Below, piece after piece: positions 21,500 through 30,909 of a stretch of DNA of 64,000 nt. The notes beneath the pieces were generated by a model that was given only the letters and a program-made list of their open reading frames with translations, had not been told where the DNA came from and did not search any database. The stretch's first letter is position 1; each line of letters opens with the position of its first letter. The DNA comes from Isoetes taiwanensis (lineage: Eukaryota; Streptophyta; Lycopodiopsida; Isoetales; Isoetaceae). The stretch is taken from positions 3,036,483 through 3,100,482 of the forward strand of contig JAJEKV010000071.1 in NCBI GenBank assembly GCA_021234155.1, in the 5' to 3' direction. The position numbers were made by a program, and so were the translations under genes.

Positions 21500-22160
21500 C
21501 ATTCATGAATAGCTCCAACGTGCCACCTACGATGCACCACATGATTCACCACATGATTCACCAAATGCACCACATGATTCACCACATGCACCATTTGCAT
21601 CACCAAACATGTTGGTCAATGAAAGTCAAACATGTAACAAAGGTCATGTAAAGGCTCAAGCATGCCAAGGTGGCTCAAATATGCCACCTAGGCTCCAACA
21701 TGCCAAGGTGGCTCAAACATGCCACGTAAGCTCCAACATGCCACCTACGATGCACCACATGATTCACCACATGATTCACCAAATGCACCTCATGATTCAC
21801 CACATGCACCATTTGCATCACCAAACATGTTGGTCAATGAAAGTCAAACATGTAACAAAGGTCATGTAAAGGCTCAAGCATGCCAAGGTGGCTCAAATAT
21901 GCCACCTAGGCTCCAACATGCCAAGGTGGCTCAAACATGCCACGTAAGCTCCAACATGCCACCTACGATGCACCACATGATTCACCACATGATTCACCAA
22001 ATACACCTCATGATTCACCACATGCACCATTTGCATCACCAAACATGTTGGTCAATGAAAGTCAAACATGCCACGTAAGCTCCAACATGCCACCTACGAT
22101 TCACCACATGATTCACCACATGCACCATTTGCATCACCACATCTATCACGACATGTAACA
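21500..22160. repeat. 218 bp tandem array rich in CACCACATGATT
   Basis: The string CCATTTGCATCACCAAACAT recurs at 21591, 21809 and 22027, exactly 218 bp apart. A fourth partial copy is at 22125. Each unit also contains GGCTCAA.CATGCCA.GTAAGCTCCAACATGCC and nested CACCACATGATT words. As 218 is not a multiple of three the reading frame rotates from unit to unit, so the H/M/P-rich open frames are by-products. Confidence 0.93.
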
Positions 22161-22520
22161 CCACATTGTCATGAATCTTTGAATACATCAATTTCTTCTG
22201 GAGATTTGAACTCCACCGTAGTGTTGCTCGTCAGCCAGAAAAAGTCTATTGTATACAATAGTATACAACAATGTACATTAGAGTGTCAATGAAAGAATAG
22301 GTTACAAGAATAACCTCTTTGGTTACAATAATACAAACATGTGATTACAAGTAAAGATCTATTGATCCGTCAACCTCGACTTCATTACTACAAAGAATCG
22401 TGCTTCACAACATCAATCATCATTCTCATGCGTGTCCAACAAAACTCGCAACTAGAAATTGGTACACCCCAAACAAACATATCAGGCCTCACATTGGATG
22501 AGTAATACCTTCAAATTTAC

Positions 22521-23310
22521 TTAACTCACCTTGCATTGGGATAGTATGTCCAAGTCTCGATTCAAGCAGCCACAACTTTCTTTAGGACCACACACGACCA
22601 AAGAATCGACCGAGTGGGGGAACTTGTAATTTTCTTTGTGGCGCAGCTTTATGGTGCTTGGGAATTTTGTGTTTGCATCCTCAACAAAACTCATGACAAA
22701 GCTCGAGCCCTTGTACATTTCTAGGTCATCAAAATGGTACACACACCGGGTGACATTTAACCGGGTGACCTCCAAGACCTACAATGACATACACCGCCCA
22801 AGGTCTTTGCTGATAACATGCTTTGGCGTAATGGTACATTCGAAATTGCAAGTTGAGGGTGCAACAGCTTTGTCCTTTGAAGCAAGCTCGCTCGACAAGA
22901 ATGTGTAAATGAGCGGATCCATGAAATGGAACCTCTGCTCCATGTCATGCTTGATGCGTAATTGGTGCATACACCGCCAAAGTCCAAGGTCCGTAAAACA
23001 AGATGATTTAAGAAACAAATGTAAGACTTTCAAATCTGAGTTGTTTATATTAAATTACTAACCTCATGAAGAAATGGACTATCCTCCACCGAACCAATCC
23101 CTACTTTTCTCCAATATTCGATTGCCTCTTGATCAAGCACAAGAGGCTCCTCGCATCCTTTAAACACTTCAAGTGGCAAGTGTTCTCGGTCGGATGTGCT
23201 CTTAACTTAACACCGCAGCCCCTCGTCTTTGGGTGGTGTAAGTTTACATTCAGCAAATGGAAGATCATTGAAAACCTTGAGGAACATTGAAATAGCCAAG
23301 AAATGAACAA
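22521..23310 (-). CDS. Unidentified coding-like segments (minus strand)
   Basis: Three minus-strand segments have protein-like composition. 23310-23101 contains (in mixed frames) MFLKVFNDLPFAECKLTPPK and HLPLEVFKGCEEPLVLDQEA. 23033-22779 contains LRIKHDMEQRFHFMDPLIYT and FECTITPKHVISKDLGR. 22775-22521 contains RLNVTRCVYHFDDLEMYKGS and SFVEDANTKFPSTIKLRHKE. Frameshifts separate them and a plausible intron lies near 23040-23060. The block with HFMDPLIYTFLS has a faint likeness to Ulp1-type cysteine peptidases, not enough to name it. The segments follow the FCP1-like pseudogene on the same strand and may belong to the same transposon or gene. Confidence 0.35.
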
Positions 23311-23429
23311 TTGAAGTAAAACTTTGTTTATATTAAAAAGTCAAGAGAGGTTACATCATATACACAATAATACTATTTCTAGGCTTTAGTTCTATGTTTT
23401 TTCATCATATTAATACAAATTTGACTCTC

Positions 23430-24771
23430 GTTGTCAAACATATTCAAAGATTTTGTTGCTTTCGACATAACTTTGCACATTCCCTCGCCTTCAAAGAACC
23501 CTCGGCCAAACCTTTAGATCATTCATGAGGAAATTGCCATCTACTCTGCCGGGGCTCCAAATTGCTTTGGACATATCATGGTGTTTGGCGCATTGAGGTA
23601 CCCTTTGTATCTCTTTGTCATCAATGAGAAGCACGTTCTCTTTTTGTGAAACCTCGAAATTAAATTAAGGTAGACCTTTTTCAGGTGCTTCAAAAAAATT
23701 GGCTTTTTACTGTTAAATAAATTTGTGTTGGTACAGTGATCCTGACTCCATATGAACTTGAATTTGTCCTTGTGTTTCATCAATGCTCCCTTAACTATGA
23801 CTCTCAAGTTTTGAGCCTGCAGGCTGGACCAAAGTGCTATATGAAAATTCTGACTGCACCAATCTATGAACTCGGCCCAGCCTGGTCTAGTTACTACCCA
23901 CTTGGTTCTGTTAAGTGTGATCAACTTAACATCATCTTCTTTGGCAGTGGGTATGGACTCACTCTTGTCATAGCTTCTACCCAGAACTCCATTGTAGTAA
24001 AAAACAAGCAGGATTGGGCTTAACCTTGTAGTCTTCTGCATGGACAGAGTTGGTGCAGGGCTGGAAACTTCTGCTTCGGCATTTCTTGGTGCAGGGCTGG
24101 AAACTTCTGCTTCAGCATCTATTCGTGCAGGGATGGAAACTTCTGCTTCAGAATGTCTTGGAGGTGTCTTTTGCTTGGAATTCTGCTCTTGCTTTTTCTC
24201 TGAGACACTTCCAGCTGCAAAAATTTAACAGATTCGGTAACTATATGGGTCAAATTAAAAAGAAGACAGGCACAAAAGGTTGGAAGTTACCTTGTGACTT
24301 ACATTCACGAAGCGATTTGTTCAGATCATAACCTGATGCATCTGCTGATTTGGCAGATTGGTGTGGAGCATGACTTAATGCATCTGTTGATCTGGCAGAT
24401 TCTTGTCCAGTTGGAGCACCTACTGGAGCTTGACTTGATGCACCTACTGATTTGTTGACATCTACTGATTTGTCCGACTTCCTGTAACCTGATGCATCTT
24501 CTGATTTGCCCGAGTTTCTATCTGTGTCTAATGCTTTCGAAGGGGTGCGAGTGTCTTGTCCCCCTAACTGACCACATTGTACATCTATATCTACAAAGTA
24601 GGGATGAAGAAGTAAGCTACATATCCCAATTGCATCAAACAAGACTTGGTTACCTTTGAGGGTAGAAAATAATTCCCTTTTTGGTGTGCTAGATGGACTC
24701 ACATAGTCATTGCCACCAGTATGAACAGTTAGACCTGAATTAGTAAACGGCACCATGCTCTGCAAACCTGG
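23430..24771 (-). pseudogene. FCP1-like (NIF-type HAD) phosphatase, catalytically dead relic
   Basis: Three exons can be followed on the minus strand. The first ends at 24654, the second is 24590-24291 and the third starts at 24214, with GT-AG introns of 63 and 76 bp that keep the frame. The N-terminal half is Ser/Asp-rich; 24170-24040 encodes three 12-residue repeats (AEAEVSSPAP). The C-terminal half is an FCP1 homology domain: RPGWAEFIDWCSQNFHIALW, KFKFIWSQDHCTNTN and YKGYLNAPNTMI. In active members a DxDx(T/V) or DLNGVL box and a later DD supply catalytic acids; here they read FYYNGVL and LMTKRYK, so activity is not expected. A stop at 23541 is followed, out of frame, by DGNFLMNDLKVWPRVL and NVQSYVESNKIFEYV, the usual domain end. 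The family call is firm. Confidence 0.8.
24040..24165. repeat. Three 36 bp in-frame coding repeats
   Basis: GGTGCAGGGCTGGAAACTTC plus 16 bp is repeated three times. It encodes a 12-residue A/E/V/S/P repeat in the third exon of the FCP1-like relic. The unit length is a multiple of three, unlike most arrays in this window. Confidence 0.85.
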
Positions 24772-24862
24772 AATTGAATCACAATTGATTGTAACTATGC
24801 TTTGGTTTTTTTAACTAAGTTCCAGACTTTTTTACTCTCTTTACGATGTTCCTGTTTTTATA

Positions 24863-24920
24863 TATCTAAAGTGTCCCCTAAAATGAGCGAGCGATCTCAT
24901 CCTAGGGGGCACTTTAGATA
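24863..24920. other. Hairpin 1 of a related pair (17 bp stem)
   Basis: TATCTAAAGTGTCCCCT (24863-24879) pairs over all 17 positions, with one G-T wobble, with AGGGGGCACTTTAGATA (24904-24920). The 24-nt loop contains ATGAG...CTCAT, which could form an inner stem. The 58 bp structure lies upstream of the FCP1-like relic. See the partner at 25009-25061. Confidence 0.8.
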
Positions 24921-25008
24921 CACAAAACAGGAGAAGCAAAAGAGACTAAGCCAGCCAGGATCTTGTTTTATGTCGGGCTTACTCCCTTTTCGAGTTTCCT
25001 GCTTGAGG

Positions 25009-25061
25009 TATCTAATTCGCCACCTGAGTGAGCGATGTCATCCTAGGGGGCAAATTAGATA
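25009..25061. other. Hairpin 2 of a related pair (15 of 17 pairs)
   Basis: TATCTAATTCGCCACCT (25009-25025) pairs with AGGGGGCAAATTAGATA (25045-25061). The loop shares GAGCGAT.TCATCCT with hairpin 1. Both hairpins are followed by GAGACTAAGCC and CTTACTC.CTTTTCGAG, so they form a 146 bp tandem duplication. Stem positions differ by paired substitutions. Confidence 0.8.
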
Positions 25062-25324
25062 CGATAAACAGAAAAACGAAGGAGACTAAGCCGGACTTAC
25101 TCTCTTTTCGAGCTACCTATAAGTGCTCACCGTAAGTGCCTCAAGAGGCTTGAAGTTGCTTTTGATCCTCCCTACTCACACCTAAGGCTTGTACCCATGT
25201 CAGAGAAAATTCATGACAAACAATTCTCAATGCAATGATGATTACAAATCCCGCAAAGTGAACGCAAATTTGTCAATGAGAATACAATTATACTAAGCAC
25301 TTCAGAATTTTGTTATGAAGTACC

Positions 25325-25860
25325 TCAAGAGGCCGAAAGCGGACATGGAAGATGGTATTGGTGATCGTGATTCAAACAATCAAAGTTGGTAGTGGTTTCC
25401 CCATCCACCGGAGGATCTTGCCACGTAAATGGACGGCCACTACCATAATCTTCAGCCTTATCAAGGTCCGGAAGTAGTGGATCCAAGACAAATAAAGGAA
25501 GACGGTCCTTGCAAGACGAAACCTCTCTAACCTTGGTTCCAAAGACTTTCAATCTTTGTTGTGTCCTTCCCCGGGCCGACGCCAGATTAAGCTCCTCGAT
25601 TTTTGTGCGCTCAAGTTCCGGTAATAGTTCCTTCATTTCGACCTCTGTATCTTGGCATATAGCCCGAATACCGTCACCGCGACTTGGTTTATCCTTAATC
25701 ATTCCTTCCCATTTTTTAAATCTTTATTCATCTTCTCGCCCGGAACTCAAGTTGTTGAACCTTCATTTGTAGCACCTGCGGTTTTGATCACAAGTTTGCA
25801 ACCTTGCCTTACAATCAAATCACTTCGATCTTGTAGAGTTGATCCATTTTCCCAAAGGTC
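25325..25860 (-). CDS. Unidentified coding-like segment, coiled-coil type
   Basis: The minus strand encodes RSDLIVRQGCKLVIKTAGAT (about 25820-25765). After a stop and shift it continues with MKELLPELERTKIEELNLAS, GRTQQRLKVFGTKVREVSS and LPLFVLDPLLPDLDKAEDYG (25702-25400). The middle is charged and helical. No family recognised. It lies between the hairpin pair and the palindromic CACCAC array. One in-frame stop splits the two parts, so it is either two exons or decayed. Confidence 0.35.
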
Positions 25861-26470
25861 CCGTTGAATTCATCCGAAAGTAATCCAAGGTTAGTACCAC
25901 ATGACACAACAGGCACCACTTTACACACCACAAATTCCATCATGACAAACTTTGCACCACAAATGGCGTCATATTCACCACATGTGGTGTGGCATGTGGC
26001 ACCAAACAGGTGCCACATGCCACACCACATATGGCACCACAATGCACCCAAGGCACCACATATGGCAATCCATTACTTCGCACCACAAATGGCGTCAAAG
26101 ACACCACATGTGGTGCAAAATGTGGATCCATAGTGGTGCCACATTAGACACCACATGTGGCACCACAATGCACAGAAGGCACCACATCCGGCAGGCATCC
26201 ACCACCCCATATGTGGCAGATAGCGTGGTGCAATATTTAGCGCAGCAGTTGGCACCACATATGGCAGACAATCCACCATTCACAAGTATCACCATATCTA
26301 ACATCACATATGACACTAAGTATAGAAACATATAGAAGCCCTATTCAGATAAGGTACCACGTTTGGTACTATATGTGACACTACATATGCTACAAACTAC
26401 ATTATTAACATATAACTGGCACCATATGACTGTCCTGTAACACATTTGGAGCTACATACTACTGTGAACT
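25860..26470. repeat. Palindrome-rich CACCACATATGGCACCAC array
   Basis: Irregular repeats of CACCACA(T/TA)(A/G)TGG and GGCACCACA run for about 600 bp. They include a perfect 22 bp inverted repeat, 25982-26003 against 26009-26030, with a 5 bp loop. The words are complementary to the GTGGTGCC units of 18.4-18.9 kb. Open frames on both strands here are by-products of the array. Confidence 0.85.
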
Positions 26471-26617
26471 GAAATTATCCACCACAACTCGAAACTAGCA
26501 GCACAAATTTCCTACACATAACTTACAACACACCCAAATGAAGAAGTAAGTGGTGTACCTGATTGTTCAAGCTTGCTAGACCTTGCTGGAAAATAATAGT
26601 TCCAATATTAAATTGCA

Positions 26618-27245
26618 TCATATGGTGGTTCCAGAAGAAGAGGGTTGAAAAGTACCTATTTTTTCAGTGATTTTCCCCGAGATTCTTCTTACTTGAGGAG
26701 GAGGCTTGAATTGTGGCCTAGTCATTTCAAGAGAGGAAGCATCATCTGTGGCAGGTTGCTCTGCTTCCTCACTATTTGAAATGATTGCATGCTTCCTCTT
26801 ACGTTGGGACGGAGAGGCTTCAGACCCTTTTTCTCTTAACTGTTGCCAGAAACTCAACCAATTTATTTCTTTTCCTTTTGTGTGAAGGTAATACGCAACA
26901 GCCATAGTCTGTGAGGCCATGCCTCCCCGTGGCACACTTCACACCTTTGTGATTTTTTGTAAAGGCACATATATTCATTATACCTCTCCTTGCTCATATT
27001 CTTCAACCTCGCATGATGAAACAAAACAATATTCTAAACAACAGAGAATCATGGGCATCCCCGAATCTAGAATGCAACCCACCAGTAAAGTGGATTTTCC
27101 TAATACTTTCGGTCCCCAAATAGACTCGATTTCTTCTTGTGTGGCGTAATGCTTTTCTTTGCTTGCACATACATTTCCTTGTAGGTGTATCCCGTGGGCA
27201 TTCAAGTCCCAGATGATCGAGCCATTTAAGTGATCGATCTTCTTG
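26618..27245 (-). CDS. Unidentified coding-like segments (minus strand)
   Basis: 27245-26978 encodes KIDHLNGSIIWDLNAHGIHL, then ATQEEIESIWGPKVLGKSTL and GCILDSGMPMILCCLEYCF. After a frame change 26935-26618 encodes MAVAYYLHTKGKEINWLSFW, KRKHAIISNSEEAEQPATDD and PPPQVRRISGKITEKIG, with a basic SPSQRKRKH patch that could be a nuclear localisation signal. Amino-acid composition is that of real protein, but I know no family. They could be upstream exons of the unit that includes 25325-25860. Confidence 0.4.
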
Positions 27246-27252
27246 CCAGAAA

Positions 27253-27387
27253 TCAGAAATGGTCTTGCCGGATTAAGGGAGCGTGATCAGAGTTTTTGAG
27301 GGAAAATGAAAATTCAGAATCAGAAATGGTCTTGCCGGATTAAGGGAGCGTGATCAGGGTTTTTGAGGGAAAATGATCGTGTACGTT
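27253..27387. repeat. 67 bp tandem duplication
   Basis: TCAGAAATGGTCTTGCCGGA followed by TTAAGGGAGCGTGATCAG and TTTTTGAGGGAAAATGA occurs at 27253 and again at 27320 with one or two differences. It lies between the minus-strand segment ending at 27245 and the plus-strand gene at 27612. Confidence 0.9.
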
Positions 27388-27611
27388 GCTGAATAAGCCT
27401 GAATAAGACTGAAAGGACAAAATTTTGAATAAGTAATCATGTGTATTTTTGAAAAAATAACTCCCTCTCCCACTACAAATTCGGTAGTTCCCACCACACT
27501 TAGCACCCAAAAATGTGGTGCTAAAATGCACGTTTTTGTTCCACTACAACATGCTTTCACCCAAATGGCCACCATACTACGACAGTTGCTCAACTACTTG
27601 TTACTCAAGCT

Positions 27612-28391
27612 TTGGCATGGCCGCCTGAAAGAAAGCTCTTGGCAGAACTCATATTCATTTTTTATGCCAAAAGGAAATGCAGGGTGCTAGCAGGAAATCT
27701 CACAGCCACTGAGTACGTTCGGGTGAGCCAGGAGAATAATGACATTACAAACAAGACTATACATGAAGAAGTTTTCTTTGAAAAAGTTCAACAGCTTCGA
27801 AACCAGTGGGCATTTTACGGGAAGCCGAAGAAGGGCAAATGCCGGCAGTCCCTTGGTGGATCTTATTCTGTAAGTATACTTCAACCTTTGTTGTTGATGC
27901 TCAAACCTGCCCTATTGAGGAAAATTAGGCGGGCACCCAATTTGGCACCTGTTGAGGGAAATTGGGCGGGCGCCCAATTTGGCACCTATGAAGGGGCCTT
28001 CTCTAATGATCTCTGTGTCTTTTAGGATTGGGTGGCCGTAGCGCTTCAAACACTGAAGAAAGCAACTATGCTTGACTATGACTTTGTTTACCTGGACGAT
28101 GGAACCTGGTCTATGTGCACGGAGGTCGCGCAGTTGTTTTATGAAGATCGGTTGAAGGATGAAAGGGGGGATAAAATTGAAGCGAAAGATAGGCTAAGGC
28201 TTTTTACCAACAACTCTTGTCGCCCCTTGAAGTCCATGCATCCTCTAGATCTACGAAGGCTGATGAAGGAGATCAAGAATGGCACCACTTTCCTCAAGGG
28301 CAGAAGAGATTATACAGATAGACGTACCATGAAGGTGAGGGCCCTTGAGCTCAAAAAAATTGAAACAATGGAGAGGGCGCTTCAGCTATGA
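27612..28391 (+). CDS. Unidentified two-exon gene, about 207 residues
   Basis: Exon 1 (27612-27869) ends at a GTAAGT donor after GGSYS. Exon 2 (28026-28391) starts after TTTTAG with DWVAVALQTLKKATMLDYDF and ends ERALQL-TGA. The junction is in phase and neither exon has a stop, so the model is intact. Exon 1 contains AKRKCRVLAGNLTATEYVRV and FEKVQQLRNQWAFYGKPKKG. Exon 2 contains DDGTWSMCTEVAQLFYEDRL and LDLRRLMKEIKNGTTFLKGR. The product is basic, with no signal peptide or membrane segment. No family is recognised; it could be a transposon-encoded DNA-binding protein. The true start may lie upstream. The 156 bp intron holds two copies of the GGGCGGGC(A/G)CCCAATTTGGCACC palindromic motif shared with the satellite at 29.5-30.4 kb. 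Confidence 0.5.
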
Positions 28392-28399
28392 TGTTACAC

Positions 28400-28930
28400 A
28401 AAAATGAAAGTGTACACCTGCTGAGATGCCAAAATGTAAGAAAAAAAAGCAAAGATTTTCACGTTCCATATGCCAGATTGAAAAATTTTAGGCTTTATCT
28501 ACTTACTTTGGGAGCGGATCCGACAGCAAAAAGCGCTATCCTGTTGTTCTTGGTAGTGGATCCATACTTGCCAATCGATGAGGTATTCAGCCAGGTGAAG
28601 AACTCCAGTTTTTTTTGGCAGATCTTTAAAATAGGTAGCCCATGATATAATGCCTTATGTGGAAGCTCGTTTGCCAGAAGTGCCCATTTCAAGAACTTTG
28701 CTGAAGTGAAGAGCTTTTTTACTAATGGGATTGATCTTGATTCGTCATTGCAAAGCATTATAAGTAAAATTACAAAGGAAAAGCCTCTTACTCTTACAAG
28801 TGAGCTCTCTATTAGTCAGCAAACAAACCCTAGCTTGCTCCAGTTTTCTAAGCCCCAAATCATCCAAAGTACTACTACATTTCCAACCCTATTTTGCCTC
28901 TTAAATTCATTACTTACACCATAGAAATGT
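28400..28930. other. Possible decayed continuation of the 27.6 kb gene
   Basis: Plus-strand frames near 28420-28640 give FHVPYARLKNFRLYLLTLGA and SAILLFLVVDPYLPIDEVFS. The minus strand is open as well. Direction cannot be decided by eye and no family is recognised. Confidence 0.25.
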
Positions 28931-29089
28931 ATTGAATTTATCATTTACACACTTACACCGCTTACACACTTTCATCACTTCCACCATGGATATGTGTTCA
29001 ATTTATGAATTTACATGTTGGAAATACAATGTATAGCCGATGAGGAGGCATGGATGTCAGACATTGAGTTTGCTCCAGTTTATTATATC

Positions 29090-30450
29090 AAAAGATATAC
29101 TTTGGTGTCGCCCTGAAATGGGGCGGACGCCCAATGCAATGGAACTAGGCAAACATTCATAATGCAAATAAAATATTAAAATGGCATTATTTGAAAGGCA
29201 GACCCAACAAATATACTTAAATAAATGAAAATTGCACGTTGCAAGATTAATAGGTCAAGGTGACCATACAAATATTCAAAAAATGAGGACCTCAAATTGG
29301 GCGCCCGCCCAATTTGACGGTGAGTTTACAATACATTAACGTGCTAAAGACCTCAAATTAGATGCTTGCACCATAATTATCAGACTTCTTGGCAGTTTGT
29401 TGAGCTCTGGTCATCGCCTGCCCTACATTCAGTAAAATCTCAAATGTGTTACTCTGATTGGTGGCTCATCGCCAATTTGAGGGGCCTTTCTGCGAAGAGC
29501 TGATCTCAAACAAAGTCACTAACAAGCTGTAAAGTCATTAATCAGGCATACCATTTGCACAAATGGGACCTCAAAATGGGCTCAAATTGGGCGGTCGCCC
29601 AATTTAAGGGGCTCCATGACTGCTTAATAGGCTTTTTGGCTTAACTCCTGCCTCCGAACTCCGTTTTAACATGCTTTAGCTCGTTGAAAAGCTTGCTTAG
29701 AGGGCTTTGGGAACACTAATAAAGCATATTATTTACACAAATGGGGCCACAAATTGGGTTCAAATTGGGCGGCCACCCAATTTGAGGGGTTGACTTGTCT
29801 CTGACTATTATTTTAGCACAACTTTTGATTCCGGACTCCTTTTCGGTTTTCTTTAGCTCGTCCAAAAGCTTGTTTAGATGGCTTTAATAAAGACACCAAT
29901 CAAGTATATTGTCTACACAAATGGAACCTCAAAATGATCTCAAATCGGGCGGCCGCCCAATTTGAGGGGCTGTGGTGGTAGAATGGCTTTTTGGCATAAC
30001 TTTTGCATCTGAACTCCGTTTTCAGCGTTCTTTAGCTCATTGGAAAGTTTCTTCAGAGGGCTTTGGTAAAGCAATAGTCAAATATATTATCAGCACAAGT
30101 AGAAACTCAAACTAAGCTCAAACTAGGCGGCCACCCAATTTGAGGGGCTGAATGGTGGTAGAATGGCTTTTTGTCATAACTTTTGCATTTGAACTCCATT
30201 TGCAGCGTTCCTTAGCTCGTTGGGAAGTTTGTTCAGAAGGCTTTGGTAAAGCAATAATAAAATATATTATCTGCACATGTAGAATCTCAAACTAAGCCGC
30301 CTAATTTGAGCGGCCGAATGGTGGTAGAATGGGTCTTTGGCATAACTTTTGCATCCGAACACCGTTTTCGGCATTCTTTAGCTCGTTGGAAAGCTTGTTC
30401 AGAGAACTCTAATAGTGACACAAGTATCTAGACAAATAAATTCAAATATC
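29090..30450. repeat. ~178 bp satellite with ATTGGGCGGCCGCCCAAT core
   Basis: The palindromic core GGGCGG(C/T)CGCCCAATTT or its variants lies at about 29589, 29767, 29947 and 30125, spacings of 178, 180 and 178 bp, with a degenerate copy near 30295. Isolated cores lie near 29115 and 29307. Each unit also carries TTTTGCATC.GAACTCCGTTTTC.G followed by CTTTAGCTCGTTGGAAAGCTTG. About five units of the full satellite are present (29570-30450). Confidence 0.9.
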
Positions 30451-30608
30451 TAGACAAATAAATTCAAATATTTGTTGGATCCGGTGCCTTCAGCAGGTCC
30501 TTTGCCTTTGTCGGATTGCATAACAATCAGCACCAATTGAGCAGGAAGGTAATTTGTGATGAGTATCTCGTTATTTTTGTAATGGCAAGAGGCTCAAAAA
30601 TCAAAGTC

Positions 30609-30736
30609 GTCTTTGTAATAAGAAAAGGTCGCGAGCGAGCTGTTTCGCTGTGAAACAGTCTGGTGAGCCGCGAAGCGGCGAGCCAGTTGTTTCACCGCGA
30701 AACAGCGAGCTCCGACCTTTTTTTTACATAAAAGAC
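30609..30736. repeat. Imperfect ~128 bp palindrome (fold-back)
   Basis: GTCTTTGTAATAAGAAAAGG at the left is roughly complementary to the right end CCTTTTTTTTACATAAAAGAC. The interior is a set of nested inverted repeats: AGCTGTTTCGCTGTGAAACAG, GCCGCGAAGCGGC and GTTTCACCGCGAAAC. On denaturation this would fold almost completely. It has no coding potential. Confidence 0.8.
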
Positions 30737-30909
30737 AAGAACGGCGACATTTTAGCCCGCCCAACTGGTTTTTCCGGCGACATTTTACCCCCCGACTGGT
30801 TTTTCTGGCAGTAAAGACACCTGATTTTCAAGTGATCCAGAATAGAACTATTACAGTTTTAAATCTGGGCTGAAAAAGGGTGAAATGTCGTCGTCTTGTC
30901 TTTTATGTC
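30726..30909. repeat. Small inverted-repeat element next to the palindrome
   Basis: 30726-30754 (ACATAAAAGACAAGAACGGC...) is the near-perfect inverse of 30881-30909, with about three mismatches in 28. Between them lie two ~33 bp copies of GGCGACATTTTA.CCC.CC.A.CTGGTTTTTC. This looks like a MITE-sized element or the second half of the fold-back at 30609. Confidence 0.65.

Noticed and set aside
21609-22292. Histidine/methionine/proline-rich open frames
   Set aside because: By-products of the 218 bp satellite, whose unit length rotates the frame.
25864-26335. Cysteine/histidine-rich frames on both strands resembling zinc-binding peptides
   Set aside because: They come from the CACCACATGTGG palindromic array and appear on both strands.
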